From Catellatospora bangladeshensis (GTDB lineage Bacteria; Actinomycetota; Actinomycetes; Mycobacteriales; Micromonosporaceae): a stretch of DNA of 64,000 nt. This document shows, piece after piece, positions 32,109 to 40,839 of this stretch (its first letter is position 1; every line of letters begins with the position of its first letter). Under the pieces are notes generated by a model that saw only the letters and a program-made list of their open reading frames with translations, had not been told where the DNA came from and did not search any database. The translations under genes and the position numbers were made by a program. Location: NCBI RefSeq assembly GCF_016862575.1, contig NZ_BONF01000005.1, positions 1-64,000 of the forward strand, given 5' to 3'.

Positions 32109-33434
32109 ATGACCAAGCTTCTAGTGATCATGGGATCCGGGGAGACCACCCCCACCATGATCAAGCCCCACCGGCAGTTCTTCGCGACGCTGCCGGACAC
32201 CGCCCCCGCGGTGCTGCTGGACACGCCGTACGGCTTCCAGCTCAACGCAGACGAGATCAGCGCGCGGGCCGTCGGCTACTTCGCGCAGAGCGTCGGGCGG
32301 GCCGTGGACGTCGTGTCCTGGCGGCAGGCACCCCCGCCCGGCCTGGACCGCGAGCGCGCGCTGGCCGCCCTGCGCCGCGCGAGCTGGATCTTCGCGGGGC
32401 CGGGGTCGCCGACGTACGCCCTGCGCCAGTGGCACGACACCGAGCTGCCCGCCCTGCTCACCCAGGCCGACGTGCTCGTGTTCGCCAGCGCCGCCGCGCT
32501 CACCCTCGGCTCGCACACCATCCCCGTGTACGAGATCTACAAGGCCGGCGCCGACCCGCGCTGGTCTCCCGGCCTCGACCTGTTCCACCAGCTCACCGGC
32601 GTGCCCGCGGTGATCGTGCCGCACTACGACAACGCCGAGGGCGGCCACCACGACACCCGCTTCTGCTACCTGGGCGAACCCCGCCTGGCCCGTCTCGAAC
32701 GCGAACTGCCCGAGGGCACCCTCATCGTCGGCGTCGACGAGCACACCGCCCTCGTCTGCGACCTCACCGCCATGACGGCCACCGTCCTCGGCAACGGCAC
32801 CCTCACCCTCCGCCGCGGCGGCCACAGCACCGTCCACCCCTCCGGCACCGTCCTCCCCCTCCCCTTCCCCGAAAGGAAGGGCACCTTCTTAACGGAATAC
32901 GTAGAGGAAGGGCACCTTCTTAACCCTCCGGGGGAAGGCGTCGCGGTAGGCGGCCGCAGGGACGGTGGCCGGAAGGCCGGGGGCGCGGGAGCCGGCGCAG
33001 CGGCGGATCACGACGGCGCGGGCCACCGCGTTGCGGTCGTCGCAGCGTCGCTGCGGGAGGCGGCTGACGAGGCCGAGGCCCGGTTCTCGGCCGCGCTGGC
33101 CGAGCGTGACGTCGACGGTTGCGTCGCCGCGGTGCTCGAGCTGGAGCAGGCCATCACCGACTGGAATGCCGACACGCTCACCTCCGACTCCGGCGAGCAC
33201 GCACACGGCCTGCTGCGCGGCATGATCGTGCGGCTGGGCGAGCTGGCCGGCACCGCCGACCCCACGCCGCTGCTCACTCCGCTGGTGGAGGCGCTGATCA
33301 AGCAGCGGGAGGAGGCTCGCGCAGCGCGTGACTGGGCCGGGGCGGACCGGGTACGCGAGGCGCTGACCGCCGCCGGCATCGAACTCCGGGACACCCCCGA
33401 CGGCCCGGTCTGGCTCCGCCGCACCGACGCTTGA
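32109..33434 (+). CDS. Peptidase-S51/amidotransferase-like domain fused to a CysS-like C-terminal domain
   Basis: A 441-residue protein with two unrelated parts. Residues 1-~250 resemble the class-I glutamine amidotransferase/peptidase S51 fold: the nucleophile position reads VFASAAAL (Ser127) and GVDEHTALV follows near the domain end. Residues ~310-441 resemble the C-terminal helical domain of cysteinyl-tRNA synthetase, ending in [24 protein letters not shown]. Between them, residues ~255-272 ([16 protein letters not shown]) are encoded by a palindromic repeat that elsewhere terminates transcription. The frame is open throughout. It may be a true fusion or two genes joined by the repeat. Confidence 0.75.
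   Translation: MTKLLVIMGSGETTPTMIKPHRQFFATLPDTAPAVLLDTPYGFQLNADEISARAVGYFAQSVGRAVDVVSWRQAPPPGLDRERALAALRRASWIFAGPGSPTYALRQWHDTELPALLTQADVLVFASAAALTLGSHTIPVYEIYKAGADPRWSPGLDLFHQLTGVPAVIVPHYDNAEGGHHDTRFCYLGEPRLARLERELPEGTLIVGVDEHTALVCDLTAMTATVLGNGTLTLRRGGHSTVHPSGTVLPLPFPERKGTFLTEYVEEGHLLNPPGEGVAVGGRRDGGRKAGGAGAGAAADHDGAGHRVAVVAASLREAADEAEARFSAALAERDVDGCVAAVLELEQAITDWNADTLTSDSGEHAHGLLRGMIVRLGELAGTADPTPLLTPLVEALIKQREEARAARDWAGADRVREALTAAGIELRDTPDGPVWLRRTDA
32873..32924. repeat. KGTFL palindromic repeat, copy C, inside a coding sequence
   Basis: Same unit as at 13868, 26277 and 36429, in the opposite orientation. Both arms read GAAGGGCACCTTC rather than one being inverted, so the long stem is weakened at its centre. 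It is read in frame as part of the fusion protein. Confidence 0.8.
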
Positions 33435-33443
33435 TCACCACCT

Positions 33444-33483
33444 CGTGTCGAAAAGTGTGGCCAGACCACAGGTTCCGACACGA
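33444..33483 (+). terminator. Hairpin after the S51-CysS-like gene
   Basis: CGTGTCG/CGACACG with an inner TGTGG/CCACA stem, 10 bases after the stop codon. Confidence 0.5.
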
Positions 33484-33530
33484 ACCGCCGATCTTCAGCG
33501 CGCGCCCGGCAGCGCGCACCCGAGGGCAGG

Positions 33531-33573
33531 AACAGAGCCGGCCCGCGTCTGGGGGACGCGGGCCGGCTCTGTT
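33531..33573. terminator. 19-bp perfect inverted repeat, convergent terminator
   Basis: AACAGAGCCGGCCCGCGTC (33531-33549) pairs perfectly with 33555-33573 around a 5-base loop. It separates the plus-strand fusion gene from icd on the minus strand. Confidence 0.75.
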
Positions 33574-33673
33574 GGGAAGGGACGATCAGGCGGGATTCTT
33601 CTGCTGTTTCACCTGGTCAAACGACTGGAGCCGGACCAGGTTCCGGCCTCCCGCCCGATTCGCCGGGACGCGA

Positions 33674-34891
33674 TCAGGCGCCGAGGCGGCGGGCCAGGTT
33701 GGTGTCGAGGGTGTTCATGAACTCCTCGGTGGTCTGCCACGGCGCGTCGCGCGAGATCAGCAGCGCGAGGTCCTTGGTCATCGCGCCGCCCTCGACGGTC
33801 TCGATGATGACCTGCTCCAGCGTGTTCGCGAAGTTGGTCACCTCGGGGGTGCCGTCCAGCTTGCCGCGGTGCGCGAGGCCCCGGGTCCAGGCGAAGATCG
33901 ACGCGATCGGGTTGGTCGACGTCTTCTCGCCCTTCTGCCACTGGCGGTAGTGCCGGGTGACGGTGCCGTGCGCGGCCTCGGCCTCGACGGTCTTGCCGTC
34001 GGGCGTCATGAGCACGGAGGTCATCAGGCCGAGCGAGCCGAAGCCCTGCGCGACGGTGTCGGACTGCACGTCACCGTCGTAGTTCTTGCACGCCCAGACG
34101 AAGCCGCCCTCCCACTTGAGCGCGGCGGCGACCATGTCGTCGATGAGCCGGTGCTCGTAGGTGATGCCGGCGGCCTCGAACTCGCTCTTGAACTCGGTCT
34201 CGAAGACCTCGGCGAAGATGTCCTTGAAGCGGCCGTCGTACGCCTTCAGGATCGTGTTCTTGGTCGACAGGTAGACCGGGTAGTTGCGGGCCAGGCCGTA
34301 GCGCAGCGAGGCGCGCGCGAAGTCACGGATCGACTCGTCGAAGTTGTACATGCCCATGGCGACGCCGCCGTCGGCGAAGTCGGCGACGGTCAGCTCCATC
34401 GGCTCCGAGCCGTCGGCCGGCTGGTACGTGATGGTGACCTTGCCGGGGCCGGGGACCACGAAGTCGGTGGCCTTGTACTGGTCGCCGTGGGCGTGACGGC
34501 CGATGACGATCGGCTTGGTCCAGCCCGGCACCAGGCGCGGCACGTTGCTCATGATGATCGGCTCGCGGAACACCACGCCACCGAGGATGTTGCGGATGGT
34601 GCCGTTCGGCGACTTCCACATCTTCTTCAGGCCGAACTCGGCGACGCGGGCCTCGTCCGGGGTGATCGTGGCGCACTTGACGCCCACGCCGTGCCGCTTG
34701 ATCGCGTTGGCGGCGTCGATCGTCACCTGGTCGTCGGTGGCGTCCCGGTGCTCCATGCCCAGGTCGTAGTACTCCAGCTCCACGTCGAGGTAGGGCAGGA
34801 CGAGCTGCTCGCGGATCTGCTTCCAGATGATCCGGGTCATCTCGTCGCCGTCGAGCTCCACGACCGGGTTGTTTACCTTGATCTTCGCCAT
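33674..34891 (-). CDS. icd: NADP-dependent isocitrate dehydrogenase (eukaryotic-type)
   Basis: A 405-residue TCA-cycle enzyme converting isocitrate to 2-oxoglutarate and CO2 with NADP. The start ([15 protein letters not shown]), [24 protein letters not shown] and the [11 protein letters not shown] coenzyme site are those of the homodimeric IDH1/2-like class, not the monomeric type. Start ATG at 34891. It stands alone as a transcription unit. Confidence 0.96.
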   Translation of the reverse strand: MAKIKVNNPVVELDGDEMTRIIWKQIREQLVLPYLDVELEYYDLGMEHRDATDDQVTIDAANAIKRHGVGVKCATITPDEARVAEFGLKKMWKSPNGTIRNILGGVVFREPIIMSNVPRLVPGWTKPIVIGRHAHGDQYKATDFVVPGPGKVTITYQPADGSEPMELTVADFADGGVAMGMYNFDESIRDFARASLRYGLARNYPVYLSTKNTILKAYDGRFKDIFAEVFETEFKSEFEAAGITYEHRLIDDMVAAALKWEGGFVWACKNYDGDVQSDTVAQGFGSLGLMTSVLMTPDGKTVEAEAAHGTVTRHYRQWQKGEKTSTNPIASIFAWTRGLAHRGKLDGTPEVTNFANTLEQVIIETVEGGAMTKDLALLISRDAPWQTTEEFMNTLDTNLARRLGA

Positions 34892-35032
34892 CGCGCTGGC
34901 GCTCCTCTAACCTCTGGCGTCCGGCTGCAGAGGGCCGGGCGGCGGTCACGTCTAGCAGTACGAGCGTACTGCCAACTCGACCTGCCGCAACCGCCAGGGT
35001 CCGGTGCCCCTCATCACGCACCCACCAAGATC

Positions 35033-35109
35033 GCGACGATCTTGCGCGAACTGTTGCCGATTCGCCGGATTCAGGCGTGTCGCACCCACAGTTCGCGCAA
35101 GATCGTCGC
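35033..35109. repeat. 22-bp perfect inverted repeat between ung and icd
   Basis: Arms 35033-35054 and 35088-35109 are exact complements with a 33-base loop; the core is GACGATCTTGCGCGAACTGT. It is 12 bases past the ung stop and could terminate ung or act in icd control. Confidence 0.7.
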
Positions 35110-35121
35110 CAGAGAGAGGGG

Positions 35122-35793
35122 TCAGCTCCAGGTGATCTCGCCGCGGCCCGACTCCAGCAGGGCGGCCTTGATCTTGGAGAAGGGCTTGCTGCCGAGGAAG
35201 CCGGCGGGGTTCATGGGGCTGGGGTGGCCGGCTTCGAGGACCACGTGGTGGGAGTTGGTGACCAGGGCGGCCTTCTTGCGGGCGTAGGCGCCCCAGAGGA
35301 CGAAGACCACGCGGTAGGGCGAGTCGTTGACCGCCTTGATCGCGGCGTCGGTGAACGCCTCCCAGCCCTTGTTGGCGTGGCTGCCCGGCTTGACACCGAC
35401 GGTGAGCACCGCGTTGAGCATGAGCACGCCCTGGCTGGCCCACGGGGTCAGGTCGCCGTTCTTCGGGCGTGAGACGCCGAGGTCGTCCTCCAGCTCCTTG
35501 TACACGTTGCGCAGGCTCGGCGGCACGGTCACGCCGGGGCGCACGCTGAAGCTGAGCCCGTGCGCCTGGCCGGGCTTGAAGTACGGGTCCTGGCCGAGGA
35601 TGAGCACGCGGGTGTGCGCGGGCGAGGTGAGCCGGAACGCCGTGAACAGGTCCTCCTGCGGGGGATACACCGTCTCGGTGGCGTACGCGTGCTCCACGAA
35701 GGCCGACAGCTTCGCGGTGGCGTCCAGGTCGAGGTGCGGCTTCATCACGTCGCGCCACTCGGCGGGCAGCAGGTCGAGCAGGTCCAATGCCAT
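35122..35793 (-). CDS. ung: Uracil-DNA glycosylase (family 1)
   Basis: A 223-residue base-excision repair enzyme that removes uracil from DNA. The catalytic motif reads GQDPYFKPGQAHG, with Asp preserved but Phe where many bacterial enzymes have His; the second motif is GHPSPMNP. Start ATG at 35793 gives the usual length; alternatives a few codons upstream exist. It is divergent from a second likely DNA-repair gene. Confidence 0.92.
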   Translation of the reverse strand: MALDLLDLLPAEWRDVMKPHLDLDATAKLSAFVEHAYATETVYPPQEDLFTAFRLTSPAHTRVLILGQDPYFKPGQAHGLSFSVRPGVTVPPSLRNVYKELEDDLGVSRPKNGDLTPWASQGVLMLNAVLTVGVKPGSHANKGWEAFTDAAIKAVNDSPYRVVFVLWGAYARKKAALVTNSHHVVLEAGHPSPMNPAGFLGSKPFSKIKAALLESGRGEITWS

Positions 35794-35883
35794 GCGGGAC
35801 ACCATAGTGCCCACATCCGACATCCGCGCGGCTCCGTCCCACCGCGGCGGTTTGCCTCACTTGACCTGCGGGTATGCCCCGAC

Positions 35884-36366
35884 GTGCAGACTTTTCTGCC
35901 CTATCCGGACTTCGCGCTGAGCGCCGGGGTGCTCGATCCGCGGCGGCTGGGCAAGCAGCGGGTGGAGGCGATCCAGGTGCTGCGCGGGCTGATCGTGCCC
36001 GGCTACGGCTGGCGGCACCATCCCGCCGTGAAGATGTGGGCCGGGTATGAGGAGGCACTGGTCCGCTACGGCCTGGAGACGTGTGCCGCCTGGTCGGCGG
36101 CGGACCGCGCGGACACGTGCGCGGCCACCCTCCTGACCGACCTGCGGTCCGCGTGCGGAATCGTGGGGGTACGCCCCCAGCGCGCGCTCGCCGAGACGGG
36201 CGACCTCCCGCCGTGGCTGGGCGACGAGGCGTTCCACGCCGCCCACCGCTCCGCGCTCCTGCGCAAGGACCCGGACTTCTACCAGCCGCTGTTCGGCGGT
36301 GAGCCGTCCGACCTGCCCTACGTCTGGCCGGCCTCGGACCGCGCCCCACGCTGCCTGCCCACCTGA
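35884..36366 (+). CDS. MSMEG_6728-like / T4 endonuclease V-like protein
   Basis: A 160-residue protein of the family annotated as pyrimidine-dimer DNA glycosylase/endonuclease-V-like in actinobacteria. The characteristic N-terminus MQTFLPYPDFALSAGVLDPRRLGKQRVEAIQVLRGL is complete, starting at the GTG at 35884. The role in cutting UV photoproducts is a family-based inference and has rarely been tested. The 90-bp divergent spacing with ung fits co-regulated repair genes. Confidence 0.82.
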   Translation: MQTFLPYPDFALSAGVLDPRRLGKQRVEAIQVLRGLIVPGYGWRHHPAVKMWAGYEEALVRYGLETCAAWSAADRADTCAATLLTDLRSACGIVGVRPQRALAETGDLPPWLGDEAFHAAHRSALLRKDPDFYQPLFGGEPSDLPYVWPASDRAPRCLPT

Positions 36367-36428
36367 CCGACGACCGCGCCGCTGCCGCGACCGACCGCTG
36401 CGGGCGCGGCCTGCCAGGACACGGGCGC

Positions 36429-36480
36429 GTTAAGAAGGGCACCTTCTACAACGCATAGCGTTAAGAAGGTGCCCTTCCTT
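36429..36480. repeat. KGTFL palindromic repeat, copy D (bidirectional terminator)
   Basis: Almost identical to copy A at 13868, between the convergent endonuclease-V-like gene and mdh, ending 4 bases before the mdh stop. Confidence 0.85.
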
Positions 36481-36484
36481 TGGC

Positions 36485-37435
36485 TTACAGGCCGGCTACG
36501 TCGGACTGCTTGGCGCGGACGGCCTCGGCGGCCTCCTTGAGGCCGGCCAGCTCGGACTCGGTGAGGTCGGTGAGGACGACCTTGCGGGCGCCGGCGGCGC
36601 CGATCTCGGCCTCGACGCCGAGGTAGACGCCCTCGATGCCGTACTCGCCGTCGACCCAGGCGCAGACCGGCATGACCTCGCCGGAGTCCTCGGCCACGGC
36701 CTTGGCCATGCGGGCCGCGGCGGCCGACGGGGCGTAGTACGCCGAGCCGGTCTTGAGCAGCGCGACGACCTCGGCACCGCCGTTGCGGGTGCGGGTGACC
36801 AGCTCCTCGATCTTGTCGGCGGGCAGCAGCTCGGACAGCGGCTTGCCGTTCACGGTGCAGCGCGACGGGACCGGCACCATGGTGTCGCCGTGCGAGCCCA
36901 GGGTCAGCGTCTTCACCGAGCCGACCGGGACCTTCAGCTCCTCGGCGACGAAGTGGGTGAAGCGGGCGGTGTCCAGCATGCCCGCCTGGCCGATGACCCG
37001 GTTCTTCGGGAACTGGGTGGCGAGCTGGGCCAGCGCGGTCATCTCGTCGAGCGGGTTCGACACGACGATGACGACGGCGTTCGGGGCGTGCTTGGCGACC
37101 TGCTCGGCCACCCCACGCACGATCTTGGCGTTGACCTCGAGCAGGTCCATGCGGCTCATGCCCGGCTTGCGCGGCAGGCCGGCGGTGATCACGACGATGT
37201 CGGAGCCGGCGATGGCCTCGTAGCCGGAGCCGTCGGTGCCGGTGGTGGCGCCCACGACCTTGGTCTCGAAGCCCTCGATGGACCGCGACTGGTTGAGGTC
37301 CAGCGCGAGGCCCTCCGGCTTGCCCTCGATGATGTCGGTGAGCACGACGGTCTCGAAGACGTCGTACTCGGCCAGGCGCTGCGCGGTGGTCGACCCGTAG
37401 AAACCGGCGCCGACGACGGTGACCTTCTTGCCCAT
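36485..37435 (-). CDS. mdh: Malate dehydrogenase (LDH/MDH superfamily)
   Basis: A 316-residue NAD-dependent enzyme oxidising malate to oxaloacetate. VTVVGAGFYGSTTAQ is the nucleotide-binding loop, with Asp at the end of the second strand (LTDI) indicating NAD. LPRKPGMSRMDLLEVN, SNPLDEM and GSHGDTMVP (catalytic His) match MDHs of the LDH-like type; an Arg at the mobile-loop position supports malate rather than lactate. ATG at 37435 with an AGGGAG site. Neighbouring icd, sucCD and ppc give several TCA-related genes in this window. Confidence 0.95.
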   Translation of the reverse strand: MGKKVTVVGAGFYGSTTAQRLAEYDVFETVVLTDIIEGKPEGLALDLNQSRSIEGFETKVVGATTGTDGSGYEAIAGSDIVVITAGLPRKPGMSRMDLLEVNAKIVRGVAEQVAKHAPNAVVIVVSNPLDEMTALAQLATQFPKNRVIGQAGMLDTARFTHFVAEELKVPVGSVKTLTLGSHGDTMVPVPSRCTVNGKPLSELLPADKIEELVTRTRNGGAEVVALLKTGSAYYAPSAAAARMAKAVAEDSGEVMPVCAWVDGEYGIEGVYLGVEAEIGAAGARKVVLTDLTESELAGLKEAAEAVRAKQSDVAGL

Positions 37436-38075
37436 TGGCACATACTCCCTGCTGGCGGACGTCTGGCGGTAACCAGCGGCCCTGTGACGAAGGTGTAACG
37501 AACCGCACCATAGCCCGCGGGCTCTATCGAGGCCCGTTGGGGTGCGGCGGGTGTGGGCTGGAGCGCCCGGCCTCACCGACTATGCCGGTCGGCGGCCTCT
37601 TTGCCGCCTCGGCGCGCGCCCGTTTCCCGGTCATTTTCGCGGATCCTGCTCGGACGGGCGGTAGCGACCGCGCTGACCGCCGTCGATCATTTGGCCCTTT
37701 AGCTGGGGAACTAACTGTGGGTAGCAGTGGGATAGATCACCGTGTGCGCTTGGTGGCAGGATCTTCCAGTATCCGGGACGCCTTTTAGGGGCAATTCGGG
37801 CGGAGCCGCATCCCACCATGTGACAGCCTGTTGTCGTTCCGGTCACGCATTGAATCGGGCATACTGGCTTAGATCCGCCCATATAGCAGGCTGGTCTCTA
37901 ATACCAAAGCCGGGTCAGATGCGCAAGTAGTCCACGCTGAGACCGTTGCGAATCTGCAATTCACGGGTTTGGTGCCGGGCCGAGCTTCGTCCTACCTTTG
38001 CCGCACGTTGCACTGCGTGACAACGGCAGGTCAGCCTGCCGACTGCTGGTGCGGCGTAGGAGATGAGGAGGCTCA
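37436..38075. other. 640-bp intergenic region before the peptide importer
   Basis: No convincing gene. It is less GC-rich than the rest and holds the upstream region of mdh on the left and of the binding-protein gene on the right. A small hairpin (GGCAGG/CCTGCC, 38025-38040) lies just before the ribosome site AGGAGG (about 38064). Long untranslated leaders are common before such binding-protein genes; I cannot identify a riboswitch. Confidence 0.5.
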
Positions 38076-39701
38076 ATGCAGGTCCGCAGGCTCGCCGCCT
38101 GGGCCGCACTTCCGCTCGCTGTCACCCTGGGCCTGACGGCCTGTGGCAAGAGCGGTGGCGACTCGGGAAGCGCCAACCAGAACGGCGTGGTTTCGATCGG
38201 TATTTCCGAACCACAGTTCCTTTCCCCCGCCAACACCTCGGAAACCGGTGGTTCCCAGGTGCTGTCCGCGCTGTTCGCCCCCCTGGTTGACTTCGACGAG
38301 GCCAACAAGCCCTTCGAGGTCGCGGCCCAGGAGATCACCACCACCGACAACAAGACCTGGACCGTCAAGCTGAAGGACGGCTGGACGTTCCACAACGGCG
38401 AGCCGGTGACCGCCGACAGCTACATCAACGCCTGGAACTATGCGGCGTACGGGCCCAACGCGGCGAAGAACAACTACTTCTTCGACAAGATCGAGGGCTT
38501 CAAGGCGCTCAACCCGGCCGACGCCGCCACCAAGCCGGAGACGAGCACCCTCACCGGCCTCAAGAAGGTCGACGACAAGACCTTCACGGTCACCCTGAGC
38601 GCGCCGTTCAGCGAGTTCAAGGCGCTGCTGGGCTACACCGCGTTCTACCCGCTGCCGAAGGCCGCGTGGGAGAGCGACACCGCCGCCCCGCTGGTCCTCA
38701 AGAAGGACTTCCAGGAGGCGCCGATCGGCAACGGCCCCTTCAAGATCAAGGGCACCTGGCAGCACGACTCCCAGGTCGAGGTCGAGAAGTACGACGCGTT
38801 CGCGGGCACCAAGCCGCACATCGGCGGCGCCCTGTTCAAGATCTACCAGAACAGCGACGCCGAGTACGCCGACCTGCTGGCGAACAACCTGGACGTCGTG
38901 AAGCAGATCCCGACCGAGAGCCTGTCGACGGTGCAGGGCGACCTGGGCGACCGCTTCCAGCAGTCCCCGTCGTCGAGCTTCACCTTCCTCGCGTTCCCGA
39001 CGTTCGACCCGCGTTTCAAGGACGTGGACGTGCGTAAGGCGATCTCGATGGCGATCGACCGCGAGGAGATCGCGAACAAGATCTTCCAGGGTTCGCAGAA
39101 GGCCGCCTACTCCTTCACCTCGCCGGTCGTCGCGGGCTACCGCGACAAGACCTGCGGCACGGCGTGCGAGTTCAACCCCACTGAGGCCAAGTCGCTGTAC
39201 GAGAAGTCGAAGGGCCCGAAGGAGCTGAACATCAGCTACAACGCCGACGGCCCGCACAAGCAGTGGGTCGAGGCTACCTGCAACCAGCTGAAGACGAACC
39301 TGGGCGTGGAGTGCGTGGCCACCCCGGAGCCGAAGTTCGCCGACCTGCTCACCAAGGTCGAGAAGAAGGAAGACGTCGGCATGTTCCGCCTGGGCTGGGC
39401 CTTCGACTACCCGTCGATGGAGAACTACCTGGGCCCGCTGTACTCGACCGGTGGTTCGTCGAACTACTACGGCTACAGCAACCCGGAGTTCGACAGCCTG
39501 GTCAAGGCCGGCACCGAGGCGCCGACCACGGACGAGGCCATCAAGAAGTACCAGGAGGCCGAGGACATCCTCGCCAAGGACCTGCCGGTCCTGCCCCTGC
39601 GCTTCGGCCAGAACGTCTTCGGTCACTCGACCAAGGTGAAGAACGTCGCGATCGACCTGTTCACCCGCGTCGACCTCAACAAGATCGAGTCGGTCGGCTG
39701 A
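38076..39701 (+). CDS. Peptide-binding lipoprotein of a Dpp/Opp ABC importer (SBP family 5)
   Basis: A 541-residue extracellular solute-binding lipoprotein. The lipobox is LTAC (Cys23); the mature protein shows the SBP_bac_5 layout (NGVVSIGISEPQFLSPANTSETGG at the start, KTWTVKLKDGWTFHNGEPVTADSY in the first domain, LRFGQN at the end). It captures peptides or similar solutes for the permease genes downstream. It is separated from them by 198 bp and a strong hairpin, so it can be made in excess. ATG at 38076 has AGGAGG upstream. Confidence 0.92.
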   Translation: MQVRRLAAWAALPLAVTLGLTACGKSGGDSGSANQNGVVSIGISEPQFLSPANTSETGGSQVLSALFAPLVDFDEANKPFEVAAQEITTTDNKTWTVKLKDGWTFHNGEPVTADSYINAWNYAAYGPNAAKNNYFFDKIEGFKALNPADAATKPETSTLTGLKKVDDKTFTVTLSAPFSEFKALLGYTAFYPLPKAAWESDTAAPLVLKKDFQEAPIGNGPFKIKGTWQHDSQVEVEKYDAFAGTKPHIGGALFKIYQNSDAEYADLLANNLDVVKQIPTESLSTVQGDLGDRFQQSPSSSFTFLAFPTFDPRFKDVDVRKAISMAIDREEIANKIFQGSQKAAYSFTSPVVAGYRDKTCGTACEFNPTEAKSLYEKSKGPKELNISYNADGPHKQWVEATCNQLKTNLGVECVATPEPKFADLLTKVEKKEDVGMFRLGWAFDYPSMENYLGPLYSTGGSSNYYGYSNPEFDSLVKAGTEAPTTDEAIKKYQEAEDILAKDLPVLPLRFGQNVFGHSTKVKNVAIDLFTRVDLNKIESVG

Positions 39702-39720
39702 CCCGCTGACGACTGATTGA

Positions 39721-39761
39721 CGGTGGTGGTGCCGGTCCCGATCGGGCCGGCACCACCACCG
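39721..39761 (+). terminator. Hairpin between binding protein and permease genes
   Basis: CGGTGGTGGTGCCGG (39721-39735) pairs perfectly with 39747-39761. It lies 20 bases after the binding-protein stop and probably gives partial termination, favouring binding-protein expression. Confidence 0.7.
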
Positions 39762-39899
39762 CTCTGAGTGCCCCCAACCCACCTCCCCCGCCCCTGAAGG
39801 CCGGGATCCGCGCACTGCCACCACGTCGACCGCGGCACCGTGGTACGAAAGACGCAATTCGTACCTAATCGTGCTGCCAGGTGAGAGAAGAATTCGACG

Positions 39900-40829
39900 A
39901 TGTTCCGCTACCTAGTGCGGCGCCTGCTACAGATGATCCTGGTCTTCCTCGGGACCACGTTCATCGTGTTCGCGCTCATGTTCGCCGGCGGCGAAGGCGA
40001 CCCGATCCAGAACCTGGCCGGCGAGAAGCCGGTCAGCGCAGCCCAGCGCGCCCAGCTGACCGAGAAGTTCCACCTCGACGACGGCTTCTTCGAGCGCTAC
40101 TGGTACTACCTCAAGGACCTCGTCACCGGAAACCTCGGTGAGTCCCTGACCGGCCGCGACATCAGCACCATGATCCTGGACGCGTTCCCGGCCACCGCGA
40201 AGCTCGCCACCATCGCCATCCTCGTCACGATCGTGTTCGGCGTGACCGCCGGTGTGATCGCCGGCATCCGGCGCGGCAGCATCTTCGACAACTCGACGCT
40301 GGTCCTGACGCTGGTCATCATCGGCATCCCGACCGTGGTGCTCGCGCCGCTGGGCCAGCTGCTGTTCGGCGTGAAGTTCCCGATCTTCCCGGCCACCGCG
40401 AACAACCCGCCCACCTGGTACGAGCTGATCCTGCCCGGCATCGTGCTGGGCCTGCTGTCGGTGGCCACCGCGATGCGGCTGACCAGAGCGTCGGTCGCGG
40501 AGAACCTGCGCGCGGACTTCGTGCGTACGGCCAAGTCGAAGGGCATGCCCGGCCGCCGCGTGATCGGCGTGCACGTGCTGCGCAACTCGCTGATCCCGAT
40601 CGTCACCTTCATCGGTGTCGAGCTGGGCTCGCTGATGGGCGGCGCGATCATCACCGAGCGCGTCTTCAACATCTCGGGCATCGGCAACCTGCTCTACAAG
40701 AACCTCAACCTGGGTGACGCGCCGGTCGTCATCGGCACGGTCAGCGTGCTGGTGATCGTGTTCCTGATCGCGAACCTGATCGTGGACCTGCTGTACGCGG
40801 TGCTCGACCCGCGGATCCGGTACGAGTAG
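39900..40829 (+). CDS. Peptide ABC transporter permease (DppB/OppB-like)
   Basis: A 309-residue permease with six predicted helices; begins MFRYLVRRLLQMI, typical of DppB, and has the conserved EAA loop (VRTAKSKGMPGRRVIGVHVLRNSLIPIV) that contacts the ATPase. Start ATG at 39900. First gene of the permease/ATPase set. Confidence 0.93.
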   Translation: MFRYLVRRLLQMILVFLGTTFIVFALMFAGGEGDPIQNLAGEKPVSAAQRAQLTEKFHLDDGFFERYWYYLKDLVTGNLGESLTGRDISTMILDAFPATAKLATIAILVTIVFGVTAGVIAGIRRGSIFDNSTLVLTLVIIGIPTVVLAPLGQLLFGVKFPIFPATANNPPTWYELILPGIVLGLLSVATAMRLTRASVAENLRADFVRTAKSKGMPGRRVIGVHVLRNSLIPIVTFIGVELGSLMGGAIITERVFNISGIGNLLYKNLNLGDAPVVIGTVSVLVIVFLIANLIVDLLYAVLDPRIRYE

Positions 40830-40839
40830 GCGGAAGACA

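Noticed and set aside
33598-33660. Additional hairpin (ACCTGGTC/GACCAGGT) next to icd as regulatory element
   Set aside because: Only 8 bp with a long loop, adjacent to a much stronger terminator; no independent support.
37435-37788. 117-codon ORF in the 640-bp gap upstream of the peptide importer
   Set aside because: Codon use is unlike real genes here, it lacks a ribosome site and overlaps the mdh promoter region.
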